Below are positions 43,301-48,568 of a stretch of DNA of 64,000 nt, piece by piece. Numbering within the stretch: the first letter of the stretch is position 1; every line of letters starts with the position of its first letter. The notes beneath the pieces were generated by a model, which worked only from the letters and a program-made list of their open reading frames with translations, made no database searches and was not told where the DNA came from. Origin of the DNA: Lithobates sylvaticus (taxonomy: Eukaryota; Chordata; Amphibia; Anura; Ranidae); NCBI GenBank assembly GCA_028564925.1, contig CM053029.1, positions 189,578,940 through 189,642,939 on the forward strand, read 5' to 3'. The translations under genes were made by a program, and so were the position numbers.

Positions 43301-44290
43301 ACCAGTGATGTCACTGGCTGCATGCAGGGTTAATATCTCCTAAATAAGGATGAGCTCCGGCGTGTTCGCACAACCCACCAGGAAGTCAGCGCTGCGCTAA
43401 TCACAAGCAGTGAGACATTTCCTGATCTCTGCAGCTGCGCATCGCAGTGCCGATTTCCTGGCGGGCTCTGCACGTGGGCCGTGCGAACATGCCGGAGCTC
43501 ATCCTAACTCCTAAACAGTGCACATTTAGGAGATATTCATTTTACCTACAGGCAAGTCTTATTACAGGCTTACCTGACCAAGCAGGGTTTACTACCGCTT
43601 TAATGGCTGCCTAATAAGGATGGGCTCAGGCGTGTTTGTAAGCCGCATGTGCCGAGCCCGCCAGGAAGTCGGCACTGCACAGCGCTAATAACAGGTAGTG
43701 AGACACTGTCCTGATGCGCGGCTGCAGAGATCATCAAATGTCTCACTGCTTGTGATTAGCGCAGCGCAGACTTCCTGGTGGGCTCGGCACGTGCGGCTTG
43801 CAAACACGCCTGAGCTCATCCTTACTGCCTAATATATCGCACCCACTTTCAGATGGCAATGTAACATGATAATCAATGTTATTCACTTGACCTGGCTGAT
43901 CGGTATATACATACCCTTATAGACATACATGCATTCCCCTCTTCCTGTATATGACAGCAGCAGCCTAGGGATCCCTAGAAGGACAGACATTCTCCAGGAC
44001 AGATATCATTAGGATCTGCATATGAAATGTGCTGGCGGGAACAATTCCTGTTGCTCATAGCAACCAGCCTCCCCTACTTCATACTCCTCTGGTTGCTATA
44101 GACAACAAAAATGTTCCTCTCTCAGCCCCAGTTTAAGGTTTGGCTTGAAGACACCCCCCAGGGCAAGCTGGACTTTGTAGTACCACACCACTCACTGCTC
44201 TCCTAGCCTCCCAGCCCGGCCCGCAGTCACCCTTTCCCTATGACACCCTCGCCCTCTCATCTACTTACACGCAGTTATGGCCGCCGCCAT
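15934..44290 (-). CDS. MRPL22: Mitochondrial large-subunit ribosomal protein L22 (uL22m), complete six-exon gene
   Basis: The product is a structural protein of the mitochondrial 39S subunit, of the uL22 family that lines the peptide exit tunnel. Six minus-strand exons join in frame: 20+133+66+78+70+212 = 579 bases, giving 192 residues and a stop; human MRPL22, from memory, has 206. Recognisable blocks are [15 protein letters not shown] (exon 2), HCRRQIKYS and KMWYLAKL (exon 3), [20 protein letters not shown] (exon 4), [11 protein letters not shown] (exon 5), and [18 protein letters not shown] plus a C-terminus ending RNRTIIHSL (exon 6). Residues 1 to about 27 are rich in A, S and L with no acidic residue before about residue 28, as expected of a mitochondrial targeting peptide. 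All internal junctions have GT and AG. Introns total about 28 kb and are filled with transposons. It lies head to head with GEMIN5. Exon 1 is the least certain part. Confidence 0.95.
16146..17692. other. MRPL22 intron 5, no repeat or gene recognised
   Basis: Mostly unique-looking sequence. No open frame with recognisable similarity. Confidence 0.4.
17693..17762 (-). CDS. MRPL22: MRPL22 coding exon 5
   Basis: Encodes [20 protein letters not shown] followed by LYI and the first base of an alanine codon completed in exon 6. The acceptor is ATATAG at 17764-17763 and the donor GTAAGG at 17692. It matches mammalian [20 protein letters not shown] followed by LYIAES. Confidence 0.95.
17880..19100. 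mobile_element. hAT-like fragment expanded by a C-rich minisatellite
   Basis: Begins CAGGGGTAGGCAAATTTTC, a hAT-like terminus. The right end is not clearly matched, so the right border is approximate. The minisatellite fills most of it. A stem near 19020-19075 pairs TGGCGATTGGTTGCTAGG with CCTGGCAACCAATCAGCTG-like text. Confidence 0.45.
18000..18905. repeat. C-rich minisatellite (TGTAGTGTCCTCTGCCCCC type)
   Basis: Irregular 25-50 bp units around CACTGTAGTGTCCTCTGCCC and AAAGCAATGTCCTCTGTCTC, separated by C runs of up to 22. Proline-rich ORFs up to 188 codons are artefacts. Confidence 0.93.
19643..20139. mobile_element. TTAA-inserting MITE, AGTGGTTCTAAAG-ended
   Basis: TTAA at 19639-19642 and 20140-20143. 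Inverted ends AGTGGTTCTAAAG and CTTTAGAACCACT. A G18 run lies at 19969-19986. Confidence 0.87.
20524..21052. mobile_element. TTAA-inserting MITE with 16-bp perfect inverted ends
   Basis: Ends AGCGGTTCTGCACACA and its exact reverse complement. TTAA at 20520-20523 and 21053-21056. The unbroken right arm of the host palindrome has a single TTAA at the matching place (24285 region), proving the duplication. Contains two near-repeats with AAATCTCGCGAGATTT-like palindromes (20756-20805). Confidence 0.92.
21177..22981. mobile_element. hAT-type element holding a large GTGTGCAGCC minisatellite
   Basis: 8-bp duplication CCCTAAAT (21169-21176, 22982-22989), present once in the opposite palindrome arm. 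Ends CAGGGCTCAAAATTTC and AATTTTTGAGGGCTG. Internal minisatellite at 21365-22610. An inner palindrome at 22650-22890 has arms of about 90 bp (GCGCGCCGTCACATAAGCCC). Confidence 0.92.
21365..22610. repeat. Minisatellite (GTGTGTGCAGCCTGTGTGTCCCCCCC type), unit about 24-28 bp
   Basis: About 47 units. Variants replace GTGTGTG with ATATGGT in blocks (21795-22020 and 22240-22600). ORFs up to 489 codons on both strands are artefacts of a period near a multiple of three. Confidence 0.96.
24319..25293. other. MRPL22 intron 4, no gene
   Basis: T- and A-rich. A TTAA-started repeat fragment (TTAAAGTAAAACACCAGCC) begins at 24777. No matching right end found. Confidence 0.35.
25294..25825. mobile_element. 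hAT-type MITE (TAGAGCTGCACAAT ends)
   Basis: Perfect 8-bp duplication ATCAGCAG (25286-25293, 25826-25833). Inverted ends TAGAGCTGCA...TGCAGCTCTA. It carries, in reverse orientation, a module with CCCCCAAACATTATATA, a TA run (25518-25549), and TTAACCACTTAAAGACTAAG. The module also occurs at 47540-47760 and 51904-52170. Confidence 0.88.
25985..26160. mobile_element. Small hairpin MITE
   Basis: Arms GGTATCCAACTGTCAGTAAA and TTTACTGACAGTTGGCTACC frame a stem-loop of about 170 bp. The centre has GGACATGCAGACAGCATGTCC. Confidence 0.75.
26804..27649. mobile_element. mariner/Tc1-like MITE with three internal hairpin units
   Basis: TA duplications at 26802-26803 and 27650-27651. Ends CCGTATATACTGGAGTATA and TATACTCGAGTATATACGG. 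The interior has three tandem units of about 196 bp starting at 27000, 27195 and 27391 (GGGGCCCTGTATCTCGGGG...). Each unit folds on itself around CTAGGAACCCCA/TGGGGTTCCTAG. Confidence 0.87.
27766..28135. mobile_element. TTAA-family MITE (AGGGTTTGTGAACCC left end), right end unclear
   Basis: TTAA at 27762-27765. Internal near-repeats ATTAGATGCTGGCATAGCAC and TGTGCTATGCCAGCCTGTAA form an inverted pair. A TTAA occurs at 28130-28133 but the expected mirrored end is not convincing. Confidence 0.55.
28301..28686. repeat. (GAAA)n microsatellite split by a MITE
   Basis: GAAA runs at 28301-28349 and 28629-28686 flank a palindromic MITE. The simplest reading is insertion into one tract. Confidence 0.8.
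28358..28628. mobile_element. Harbinger-type MITE (CCCCTTTCACACTG ends)
   Basis: Inverted ends CCCCTTTCACACTGAGGCG and CCCAGTGTGAAAGGGG. Internal inverted segments include CGCTAGCGAGGGTTAAAACTG. No duplication can be read inside the GAAA tract. Confidence 0.78.
28690..29194. other. MRPL22 intron 4, 3' part, nothing recognised
   Basis: Unique-looking sequence upstream of the exon-4 donor side. No repeat or ORF of note. Confidence 0.35.
29195..29272 (-). CDS. MRPL22: MRPL22 coding exon 4
   Basis: Encodes 26 residues: the block [20 protein letters not shown] followed by AKVMKE. This is the most conserved helix of the L22 family (MSIDQAL.QLEF in mammals). The acceptor TTATAG is at 29274-29273 and the donor GTAATA at 29194. 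Both ends are phase 0. Confidence 0.96.
29273..31171. other. MRPL22 intron 3, no gene or clear repeat
   Basis: T-rich stretches around 30430-30620. ORFs up to 110 codons lack any recognisable domain. Confidence 0.35.
31175..31411. mobile_element. Harbinger-type MITE (GTCCCCTTTCACACTT ends)
   Basis: Inverted ends frame ATACGACTTG and TTTGAAATCGCAC segments. Flanks read TTA and TAA, a decayed TWA duplication. Sibling copy at 47253-47512. Confidence 0.85.
31454..31810. mobile_element. TTAA-family MITE (AGCTGAA left end), right border approximate
   Basis: Starts TTAAAGCTGAAAAAA at 31450. The right side has CTTCAGTTTTGTTTAA at 31793-31808. Contains GAGCTCCCTCACCAGTGCTG. Moderate support only. 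Confidence 0.5.
32509..33099. mobile_element. Inserted repeat with a central palindrome, inside the DIRS fossil
   Basis: Flanked by ACTGGTCAAG (32499-32508, 33100-33109), a likely target duplication. A central stem pairs ATTGGGTTTCTTGAGTAG with CTACTCAAGAAGCCCAAT (32599-32640). Superfamily not determined. Confidence 0.68.
33652..33883. mobile_element. Harbinger-type MITE (GGCTGCTTTAACACTG ends)
   Basis: TTA at 33649-33651 and 33884-33886. Ends GGCTGCTTTAACACTG and AGTGTGAAAGCAGCC. Shares its right TTA with the TTAA of the next element. Confidence 0.85.
33888..34277. mobile_element. TTAA-inserting MITE (AGTGGTTGTAAATCC ends)
   Basis: TTAA at 33884-33887 and 34278-34281. Ends AGTGGTTGTAAATCC and GGGTTTACAACCACT. 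The interior has GTGCCGACGTCATCGGCAC, a short palindrome. Confidence 0.88.
35369..35700. mobile_element. Half of a fold-back-type repeat
   Basis: Carries GTCAATCGAGTCCTGATGAA and GGACTTTTATTGGAATAAAG, typical of the centre-to-end half of such repeats. The mirrored half is absent. Right border approximate. Confidence 0.4.
35988..36459. mobile_element. TTAA-inserting MITE (AGTGGTTCTAAAGGG end)
   Basis: TTAA at 35984-35987 and 36460-36463. Ends AGTGGTTCTAAAGGG and TTTACAACCCCT. Related to 19643-20139 (shared GTGCCCCATAG/CTGTCAATCA text). Confidence 0.83.
36783..36848 (-). CDS. MRPL22: MRPL22 coding exon 3
   Basis: Encodes 22 residues, from [12 protein letters not shown] to DKMWYLAKL, matching the start of the L22 fold. 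The acceptor is TTCAAG at 36850-36849 after a pyrimidine-rich stretch; the donor GTAAG starts at 36782. Both ends are phase 0. It is too short and too interrupted by flanking low complexity to stand out without the homology. Confidence 0.94.
36849..37579. other. MRPL22 intron 2, nothing recognised
   Basis: Unique-looking 731-bp intron without clear repeats. Confidence 0.45.
37580..37712 (-). CDS. MRPL22: MRPL22 coding exon 2
   Basis: Encodes residues 8-51, including [13 protein letters not shown] and then [21 protein letters not shown]. The second block is strongly similar to mammalian MRPL22 ([21 protein letters not shown], from memory). The acceptor is a TTCAG at 37714-37713 and the donor is GTAAGT at 37579. 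The exon enters in phase 2 and leaves in phase 0. The SCIHT segment probably lies near the transit-peptide cleavage region. Confidence 0.95.
37798..38112. mobile_element. Harbinger-type MITE (GGCTCCATTCACATTTG ends)
   Basis: Ends GGCTCCATTCACATTTG and GTGTAAATGGAGCC. TAA at the left, CAG at the right (eroded). Inner AACGACTCC/AGTCGCATAAG segments. Confidence 0.78.
38298..38503. mobile_element. Small fold-back MITE
   Basis: Arms CCGGTGCATAGAGACAAGAA and TATTGTTTCTATGCACC, then ATACAGCAGGAT and TGTCCTGCTGTAT, and TTGATTGGTCTTAC with AAGACCAATCAA further in. Confidence 0.78.
38960..39440. repeat. Hairpin and single fold-back arm
   Basis: A 70-bp hairpin (39024-39091) pairs AAATCTAGTAAGTGCCACAG with CTGTGGCACTTACCAGATTT. 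Its text ATTTTATGAACAGAAG recurs at 39410, suggesting a local insertion or duplication. G-rich run at 38986-39020. Confidence 0.5.
39617..40042. mobile_element. TTAA-family MITE (AGCAGAG...CTCCGCT)
   Basis: TTAA at 39613-39616 and 40043-40046. The right end is a small hairpin: AGCGGAAGTTCCATTTTTGG followed by ATGGAACTCCGCT. Confidence 0.75.
40184..41249 (+). mobile_element. TTAA element fragment with (GGTGGCAGAGCATTGCACAGT)n array
   Basis: Left end missing. Has the family's GGTGGTATTTTAATCACC and TTTTTTGCGCTATAAT blocks. The array at 40360-40895 has 21-25 bp units. Palindromic GC-rich 3' part (CGATCGGTACAGAG; ACGGAGCGATCACGTGGTAA). Confidence 0.78.
40360..40895 (+). repeat. Tandem array, units 21-25 bp
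   Basis: Two unit types: GTGCCAGAGCATTGCACAGTG (21 bp; 40455-40560) and GTTGGTGGCAGAGCATTGCA plus CAGTG (25 bp; 40690-40870). Open frames of 120-240 codons are by-products. Confidence 0.92.
41674..41734 (+). mobile_element. Fragment of the TAGGGTTGTCCCGATACC hAT MITE
   Basis: Only the left end is present, joined directly to the TTAA element that follows. Sibling of 8005-8851. Confidence 0.75.
41735..42453 (-). mobile_element. TTAA element in reverse orientation
   Basis: Right flank TTAA at 42454-42457. The minus strand starts CCACTTAAGCCCCAGAAGG. Text matches the 4616-5463 copy read backwards (GGGGTTAACACTAGGGGG). The far end is truncated at the hAT fragment. A LINE tail is inserted at about 42302-42354. 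Confidence 0.82.
42302..42354 (+). mobile_element. Extremely 5'-truncated LINE tail
   Basis: AGTGCTGCGCAAACTGTTGG then a (TAA)n end, nearly identical to the 3' terminus of the LINE at 7500-8004. It interrupts a TTAA-element text (GACATCAATT | TTGTTTGGG). Could instead be a SINE sharing that tail. Confidence 0.72.
42458..42978. other. MRPL22 intron 1 segment, possible TTAA-family fragment
   Basis: Begins AGCAGAACTTCAGTC straight after the TTAA at 42454. A loosely mirrored AAAAGTTCACTTAA lies near 42843. No gene seen. Confidence 0.3.
42979..43599. mobile_element. TTAA-inserting MITE (AGAGTTGTAAACCC...GGGTTTACTACCGCT)
   Basis: TTAA at 42975-42978 and 43600-43603. Contains the small hAT-like MITE 43345-43507. 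Confidence 0.85.
43345..43507. mobile_element. Small palindromic MITE, copy 1 (8-bp duplication)
   Basis: Ends TAAGGATGAGCTCCGG and CCGGAGCTCATCCTAA. Duplication CTCCTAAA (43337-43344, 43508-43515). Inserted in the TTAA MITE 42979-43599. Confidence 0.88.
43615..43824. mobile_element. Small palindromic MITE, copy 2 (8-bp duplication)
   Basis: Ends TAAGGATGGGCTCAGG and CCTGAGCTCATCCTTA. Duplication CTGCCTAA (43607-43614, 43825-43832). Same family as copy 1, 107 bp away. Confidence 0.88.
43833..44262. other. MRPL22 intron 1, promoter-proximal, no repeat
   Basis: Non-repetitive sequence of rising GC content up to the exon-1 donor, with pyrimidine-rich patches. An inverted pair AGCAACCAGCCTCCC / GGTTGCTATAGACAAC lies near 44060-44105. 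Confidence 0.4.
44271..44290 (-). CDS. MRPL22: MRPL22 coding exon 1 (start codon)
   Basis: Encodes MAAAIT plus two bases of codon 7. The ATG lies inside an AAGATGGCGGCGGCC context, a YY1-like motif often seen at starts of ribosomal protein genes. The donor that keeps frame with exon 2 is GC|GTGTAAGT at 44270-44269. A better-looking donor, GT|GTAAGT two bases further on, would put exon 2 out of frame. The exon is called from phase, position beside the GEMIN5 first exon, and MAAA-type starts in mammalian orthologues. It is inferred, without transcript support. Confidence 0.68.
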
Positions 44291-44296
44291 CTTGGA

Positions 44297-44395
44297 TTCG
44301 CTTTACGACACTTCCTCCCCCGCAATCCTCGCTCACATGGCACAGCCGGCTCTTTACGACAGTCAGCGGTGTGTGGAGTGGCTGCTGCAGAGAAG
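44297..44395 (+). other. GEMIN5: Probable 5' non-coding first exon of GEMIN5 (start approximate)
   Basis: Ends in AGAAG followed by GTAAGAGG, a near-consensus donor. The first GEMIN5 coding exon begins after a good acceptor (TTCTTACTTTACAG, ending at 49363) eleven bases before its ATG, so an upstream exon is expected, and this is the only CpG-rich donor-bearing candidate. Spliced, it would contain a 20-codon upstream ORF starting at 44337. The transcription start is not known and the left edge is a guess. Confidence 0.55.
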
Positions 44396-44920
44396 GTAAG
44401 AGGAAGGCTGGGTAGAGCTGTACACCATGCTGACCCGGCATGGAGGGGCTGGTGAAGATGCACTACATACACTGTACATGTGGAGAATATTCTAATGTAT
44501 TGTGTGTGTATATATATGTCATACAATGTACATGGACAATGTGTCATGTGTGAGAGTATATACATACACACAATCATAAAATGCAGTATATATAATGTCT
44601 CCTAATGTACAGTGTATATGGAGCATATACTGAATAGACAGTATCCTAACACATTATATATAAACAAGATATATGTGTATATAAATATCTATATACACAC
44701 ACTCCAAATACTGTAGTGTGAACAACTTTGTCATATGCAGTGTGTGGACATTATGCTGATTTCCTTTAAATATACACACTCTCCTAAAATGCACTTACTT
44801 GGCAAATGTCCTGTATTTGCTGGGACAGTCATGATTTTTGTCTATTTGTCCCGAGATGTCTGCCTACCAGTCTGTGTCTTGGGATTCGCAGCGTTGGCCT
44901 GACAAGTGGTCAGGCTAAGG
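44396..44920. other. GEMIN5 putative intron 0, TATA-rich, no gene
   Basis: Many TATATA and TACACACA stretches between 44500 and 44700. Confidence 0.4.
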
Positions 44921-45068
44921 CAGGGGTGCCCAACCGGTGGCCCGCGGAGCCCTCTGATGTGGCCCGTGACCTCCTGCTCTGGGATAGAATAGAAAGAAGA
45001 CTGTTATTAAAGGTCAGTTTATTACTAAAATCACAGTGTATGTGGCATATCTTTTCTGCAGTGGTTAC
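44921..45068 (+). mobile_element. Left part of the CAGGGGTGCCCAACC hAT MITE
   Basis: Starts CAGGGGTGCCCAACCGGTGG followed by CCCGCGGAG. Sibling of 15103-15682 and 33287-34383. Right end not found. Confidence 0.7.
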
Positions 45069-45070
45069 TG

Positions 45071-45291
45071 GGCTGCTTTCAAACTGATCTGCAGGTGCAG
45101 AGCAGTTTACCTGCGGGTTACCTGCACTGAGCCATAGACTATTATTACCTGCGAGTTTGGTGAGCTTTCTGAAAGTGCACCAAACCTGCAGAATATAATA
45201 GAAGTCTATTGCAAACGGCAGGAAACCCAAAGGTACACTGCATTGCACACGTGGTACGGGTAAACCACAGCACATCAGTGTGAAAGCAGCC
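45071..45291. mobile_element. Harbinger-type MITE (GGCTGCTTTCAAACTG ends)
   Basis: Ends GGCTGCTTTCAAACTG and CAGTGTGAAAGCAGCC. Flanks CTG and TTG (eroded). Sibling of 33652-33883. Confidence 0.82.
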
Positions 45292-46613
45292 TTGGACCCC
45301 TTTCACACGGTCAGTCCGACCAATTGGACCCTCCATTCAACTCTTAAGTAGTGGCAGACATAAACCGACTTGTGTTCTACCTCCAATACGATCCTCTAAG
45401 AAGTATCGTGAGCTGCGTGTCCACTCTCCAAATGGGTCCAGGGGTCCAGTTTTTTCTTTACCAAAAAAAATGCAGGAAAGGGGCATCTGCAGATAAAAAA
45501 TAAAAAAAATGCACAGCTTTGACTCAAGTTGACTAATGCCCTTGCTACAGGTATAGGCCATGAATGTACCTCCCAAAGACTGGCTGCAAAACTCCCAGAG
45601 ATGGCATCAGCCTATTCTGCCTTGTTGCTAGGACATTGCTATGACACTCCCAGCCAATTAAACCCCCTCACATGCGTTGTCTCTCCCTTGTTGCAGTAGC
45701 TCTGAATTCTGTGTTGCTGCAACAGAGGAGATAGTGGATCACAGGTGCAGAGGTTTGAGAGGTCCTGTGACAGACCTAGCCAGGACAGAGGCTTTTGGAG
45801 GGGACTGAATGCTAGCTTCTTGCCGATCGATTATGGGCCCTGGCATTTGGGGGACCCTTGAGGTGGTGCTACTTTGGATTTAGGTCTATATCCCCCCAAG
45901 AGACACAGACTCTGGGAACCCTGTATTTGCCATATTACAAATAGTGACTGATTCCTACTGTTGGGACACATACTGTTAGATGCTAATGTCATCAACTCCA
46001 GCCCCCTGTCTGTTGTTTTCTATAATGGAAATGAGTCTAGTGCGGCTTCTCTTTCAGCCATTGTTGTCTGGGCTAATTAAGCCTGCAATTGAGAAGGAGT
46101 CCTGTGTTTAAACTTATGATAATGTTGCATCTACTGTGTGAAGCTTGATGACAAGTCTGACCTGTAGTGAAATCCTGATTTATCATAACAATGTCCAGGC
46201 TGCTTAAAGGGATTAGTAATGAGCTCATGTTAATTAGGTTTCTGGTCCTCTTTTTACTGTATACAAGTCCTGTATTCCTTTCAATAAAAATTGATTCCTA
46301 CTTGACTCTCAACACAGAGCCTCGTCTCGGACTTGGGGGAGAATTATTCGTATGGGTTTCTTGTTCAGCTGATTGGAGTGTTCGCGGCTTTAACCCCTTT
46401 CATACTCTGGGTGTTGTTACAGGTCCCTCCTGTAATGAAGGGGTGAGCAGTAAGATGATGGCTGGGTCAGAGAGGTGGGCTGATGATGTCACAACCTCTG
46501 ACAATCAGAGGAAGCTTTGTATTCAGTGCTAGAATATATTGCTTTCCCTGAGTGGCTGAGTGCCACTGTAGTAGATTCTTCTGTGTTCTGGTGTACTGTC
46601 GAATAGTGTCCGC
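45292..46613. other. GEMIN5 putative intron 0, nothing firmly recognised
   Basis: Starts with GGACCCCTTTCACACGGTCAG (45294), a left end of a CTTTCACAC MITE without its partner. The rest is unique-looking. Confidence 0.35.
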
Positions 46614-46647
46614 TAGAGCTGCACATCGTTATCGCAATCTTGACTAA

Positions 46648-47049
46648 GGCCCCTTTTCACACGGGACGGATCCGTATTGATCCGCCCCGTGAAGATCCGC
46701 TGCTCAGCGGGGATCGCTCAGCTGATCCCCGCTGAGCCGGCTGATGACAGGGCGGTCCCTGCACACTGTGCAGGGACCGCCCTGTCAGATCTCCGCTCTC
46801 CTCTATGGGGGATCGGATGAACACGGACCGCCTGTCCGTGTTCATCTGATCCGCTCTGCAGACGGATGGAAAAATAGGGTTTTCCTCCGTCTGCAGAATC
46901 GGACAATAGCGGAGGCGGACGATAGCGGGTGTCAGCGGATGCTCATCCGCTGACACCCGCTATCCCATAGGGGTGCATGTATGTCCGTTTTTCATCCAAA
47001 AACGGATGGATGAAAAACGGACATACGGACCGCATGTGTGAAAGGGGCC
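46648..47049. mobile_element. Harbinger-type MITE (GGCCCCTTTTCACACGGG ends)
   Basis: TAA on both sides (46645-46647, 47050-47052). Strongly self-complementary (GATCCGC, AACGGATG, CACGGACCG segments). Confidence 0.88.
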
Positions 47050-47252
47050 TAAAGTGTTTCACAATTCTTTCTATGCAAAGAATCCTCTCTGCTCTTCTGA
47101 AGTCACAGCCCTTAAAAGAAAGGAAGAGAAAAACTGGGCAGTCTGCCAAGAATCAAAACATTCTTTATCAGTTGAACTTAAGTATAAACATTGTAACAAT
47201 TTGTCAATGGAATAGAATTTGTGTGTAAGTGGAAAAAAAGTTTAAACACTAA

Positions 47253-47512
47253 GGCCCCTTTCACACTTATACGACTTGCCCCACGATTTAAGAATGCAAA
47301 GTAGCATGACAAGTCGTTCCCCATGATTCTCAATGACAGCCATTCATATTAGTACTACTTCAAGTCGTTCCGATTTCAAAGTAGTCCCTGCACTACTTTG
47401 GGCTGATTTTGATGCCACTTACACATGCATTCCTTGAAATCGCGGCAAAATCGTGGCTGCAAATCGCGGCAAAATCGTGCGACTTTGAAGTCGCACAAGT
47501 GTGAAAGGGGCC
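47253..47512. mobile_element. Harbinger-type MITE (GGCCCCTTTCACACTT ends)
   Basis: TAA at 47250-47252 and 47513-47515, a clean 3-bp duplication. Sibling of 31175-31411. Confidence 0.9.
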
Positions 47513-47584
47513 TAAACCTTTTTCTGACATTTGTTGGTTAAAATCATTTTTTTTTTGCTAGAAAATTACTTAGAACCCCCAAAC

Positions 47585-47588
<4 letters not shown>

Positions 47589-47672
<84 letters not shown>
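47589..47672. repeat. (TA)n microsatellite, about 42 units
   Basis: Pure alternating TA within the CCCCCAAACAT module. It matches the position of shorter TA runs in the sibling module copies. Confidence 0.95.
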
Positions 47673-47675
<3 letters not shown>

Positions 47676-48206
47676 AGTAGACACCCTAGAGAATAAAATG
47701 GTTGTTGCAATATTTTATGTCGCACTGTATTTGCGCAGCGATCTTTCAAATGCAATTTTTTATTTTTTTTTATTAATTTAATTCACTGATCCTACGTAAT
47801 TAGAAATCTAGCAAGGTCATAAACTTAACTGACGTAATAACAATGGTGCGTAGGAACTACTCCTTTGAAAGATTCATGGCTATAAATTCCTTGAACTGTA
47901 AAAAGTTTGACCAACAGTCTATATGGCCCAAACATTTTTGATGTTTTGCCTATGCTTCACTTCATTGAAAAATCAAGTGCATATTAGTTACTGTGTATAT
48001 CAACTTATTATTTACCCTTTGTATTTTGTTATACCTGGAAAAACTTCAATAAACATTATTGATTAAAAAAATTAAAAAAATGACTTTAATGAAATAAAAA
48101 GAAACCAGTAAAGTTAGCCTTTTTTTGTATAATGTTGTCAGAATCGTCATCTTTTTAAGCAAAAAAAGCGTGATTCTAATTTTGGGCAAAATCGTGCAGC
48201 TCTATT

Positions 48207-48568
48207 GTCCGCCCTGTACTGCGCTTGCGCAGTACGGAGGACAAGGAGACGCCAAAAGTCTCCGAAGATGAACGGCACTTGCTCACTGAGTCCAGGTTCA
48301 AGCCTCACCATCCAAGTGGACATAGAGTTAGAATAAAAAATTGCGAGCGAAGCGAGGCCGTGCCCGAAGCGTGGCGAGCCCACGAGGGGCCCTCTTACTA
48401 AGTGCTGTTTTACAACATCTACCGTATGTTCACGTGCATGGTGGGGCTTGAACCTGGACTCAGGGCAGAAGGTACTAGCAAGTGCGCAGGCGCCGTTTAT
48501 CTTCAGAGACTTTGGAAGTCTCCTTGTCCTCCGTACTGCGCAAGCACTGCGCCTGCGCAGTACGGGGT
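48207..48568. mobile_element. CpG-rich fold-back MITE
   Basis: Arms pair TACTGCGCTTGCGCAGTACG, GGACAAGGAGAC and GAGTCCAGGTTCAAGCC with their complements at 48440-48565. The centre has GCGAGCGAAGCGAGGC. Confidence 0.78.

Larger units (their letters stand above)
44263..44400. promoter_or_regulatory. Shared bidirectional promoter of MRPL22 and GEMIN5
   Basis: The segment is CpG-containing and free of recognisable repeats, in contrast to its flanks. It holds GCCGCCATCTTGG (44283-44295, a YY1-type site overlapping the MRPL22 ATG), an ETS-type CACTTCCT (44309-44316), and a repeated 10-mer CTTTACGACA (44301-44310 and 44352-44361). MRPL22 starts leftward at 44290. A strong rightward donor (AGAAG|GTAAGA) sits at 44395/44396. 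No TATA box is seen. Divergent expression from this segment is an inference from gene order, as in human. Confidence 0.7.
46614..48204. mobile_element. hAT-type MITE (TAGAGCTGCACATCG ends) with two nested MITEs
   Basis: 8-bp duplication GTGTCCGC / TTGTCCGC (46606-46613, 48205-48212; 7 of 8 match). Ends TAGAGCTGCA and TGCAGCTCTA. Holds Harbinger-type MITEs 46648-47049 and 47253-47512, and the CCCCCAAACATTTATATA module with a long TA run. Confidence 0.84.

Noticed and set aside
44337-44395. Short frame starting MAQPALYDSQ as the true N-terminus of GEMIN5
   Set aside because: Splicing to 49364 gives a stop immediately, and the GEMIN5-like MG...SPNWYC start lies downstream; kept only as a possible uORF.
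44240-44455. 71-codon ORF across the promoter
   Set aside because: Reads through the MRPL22 exon in antisense and past the GEMIN5 donor; no similarity.
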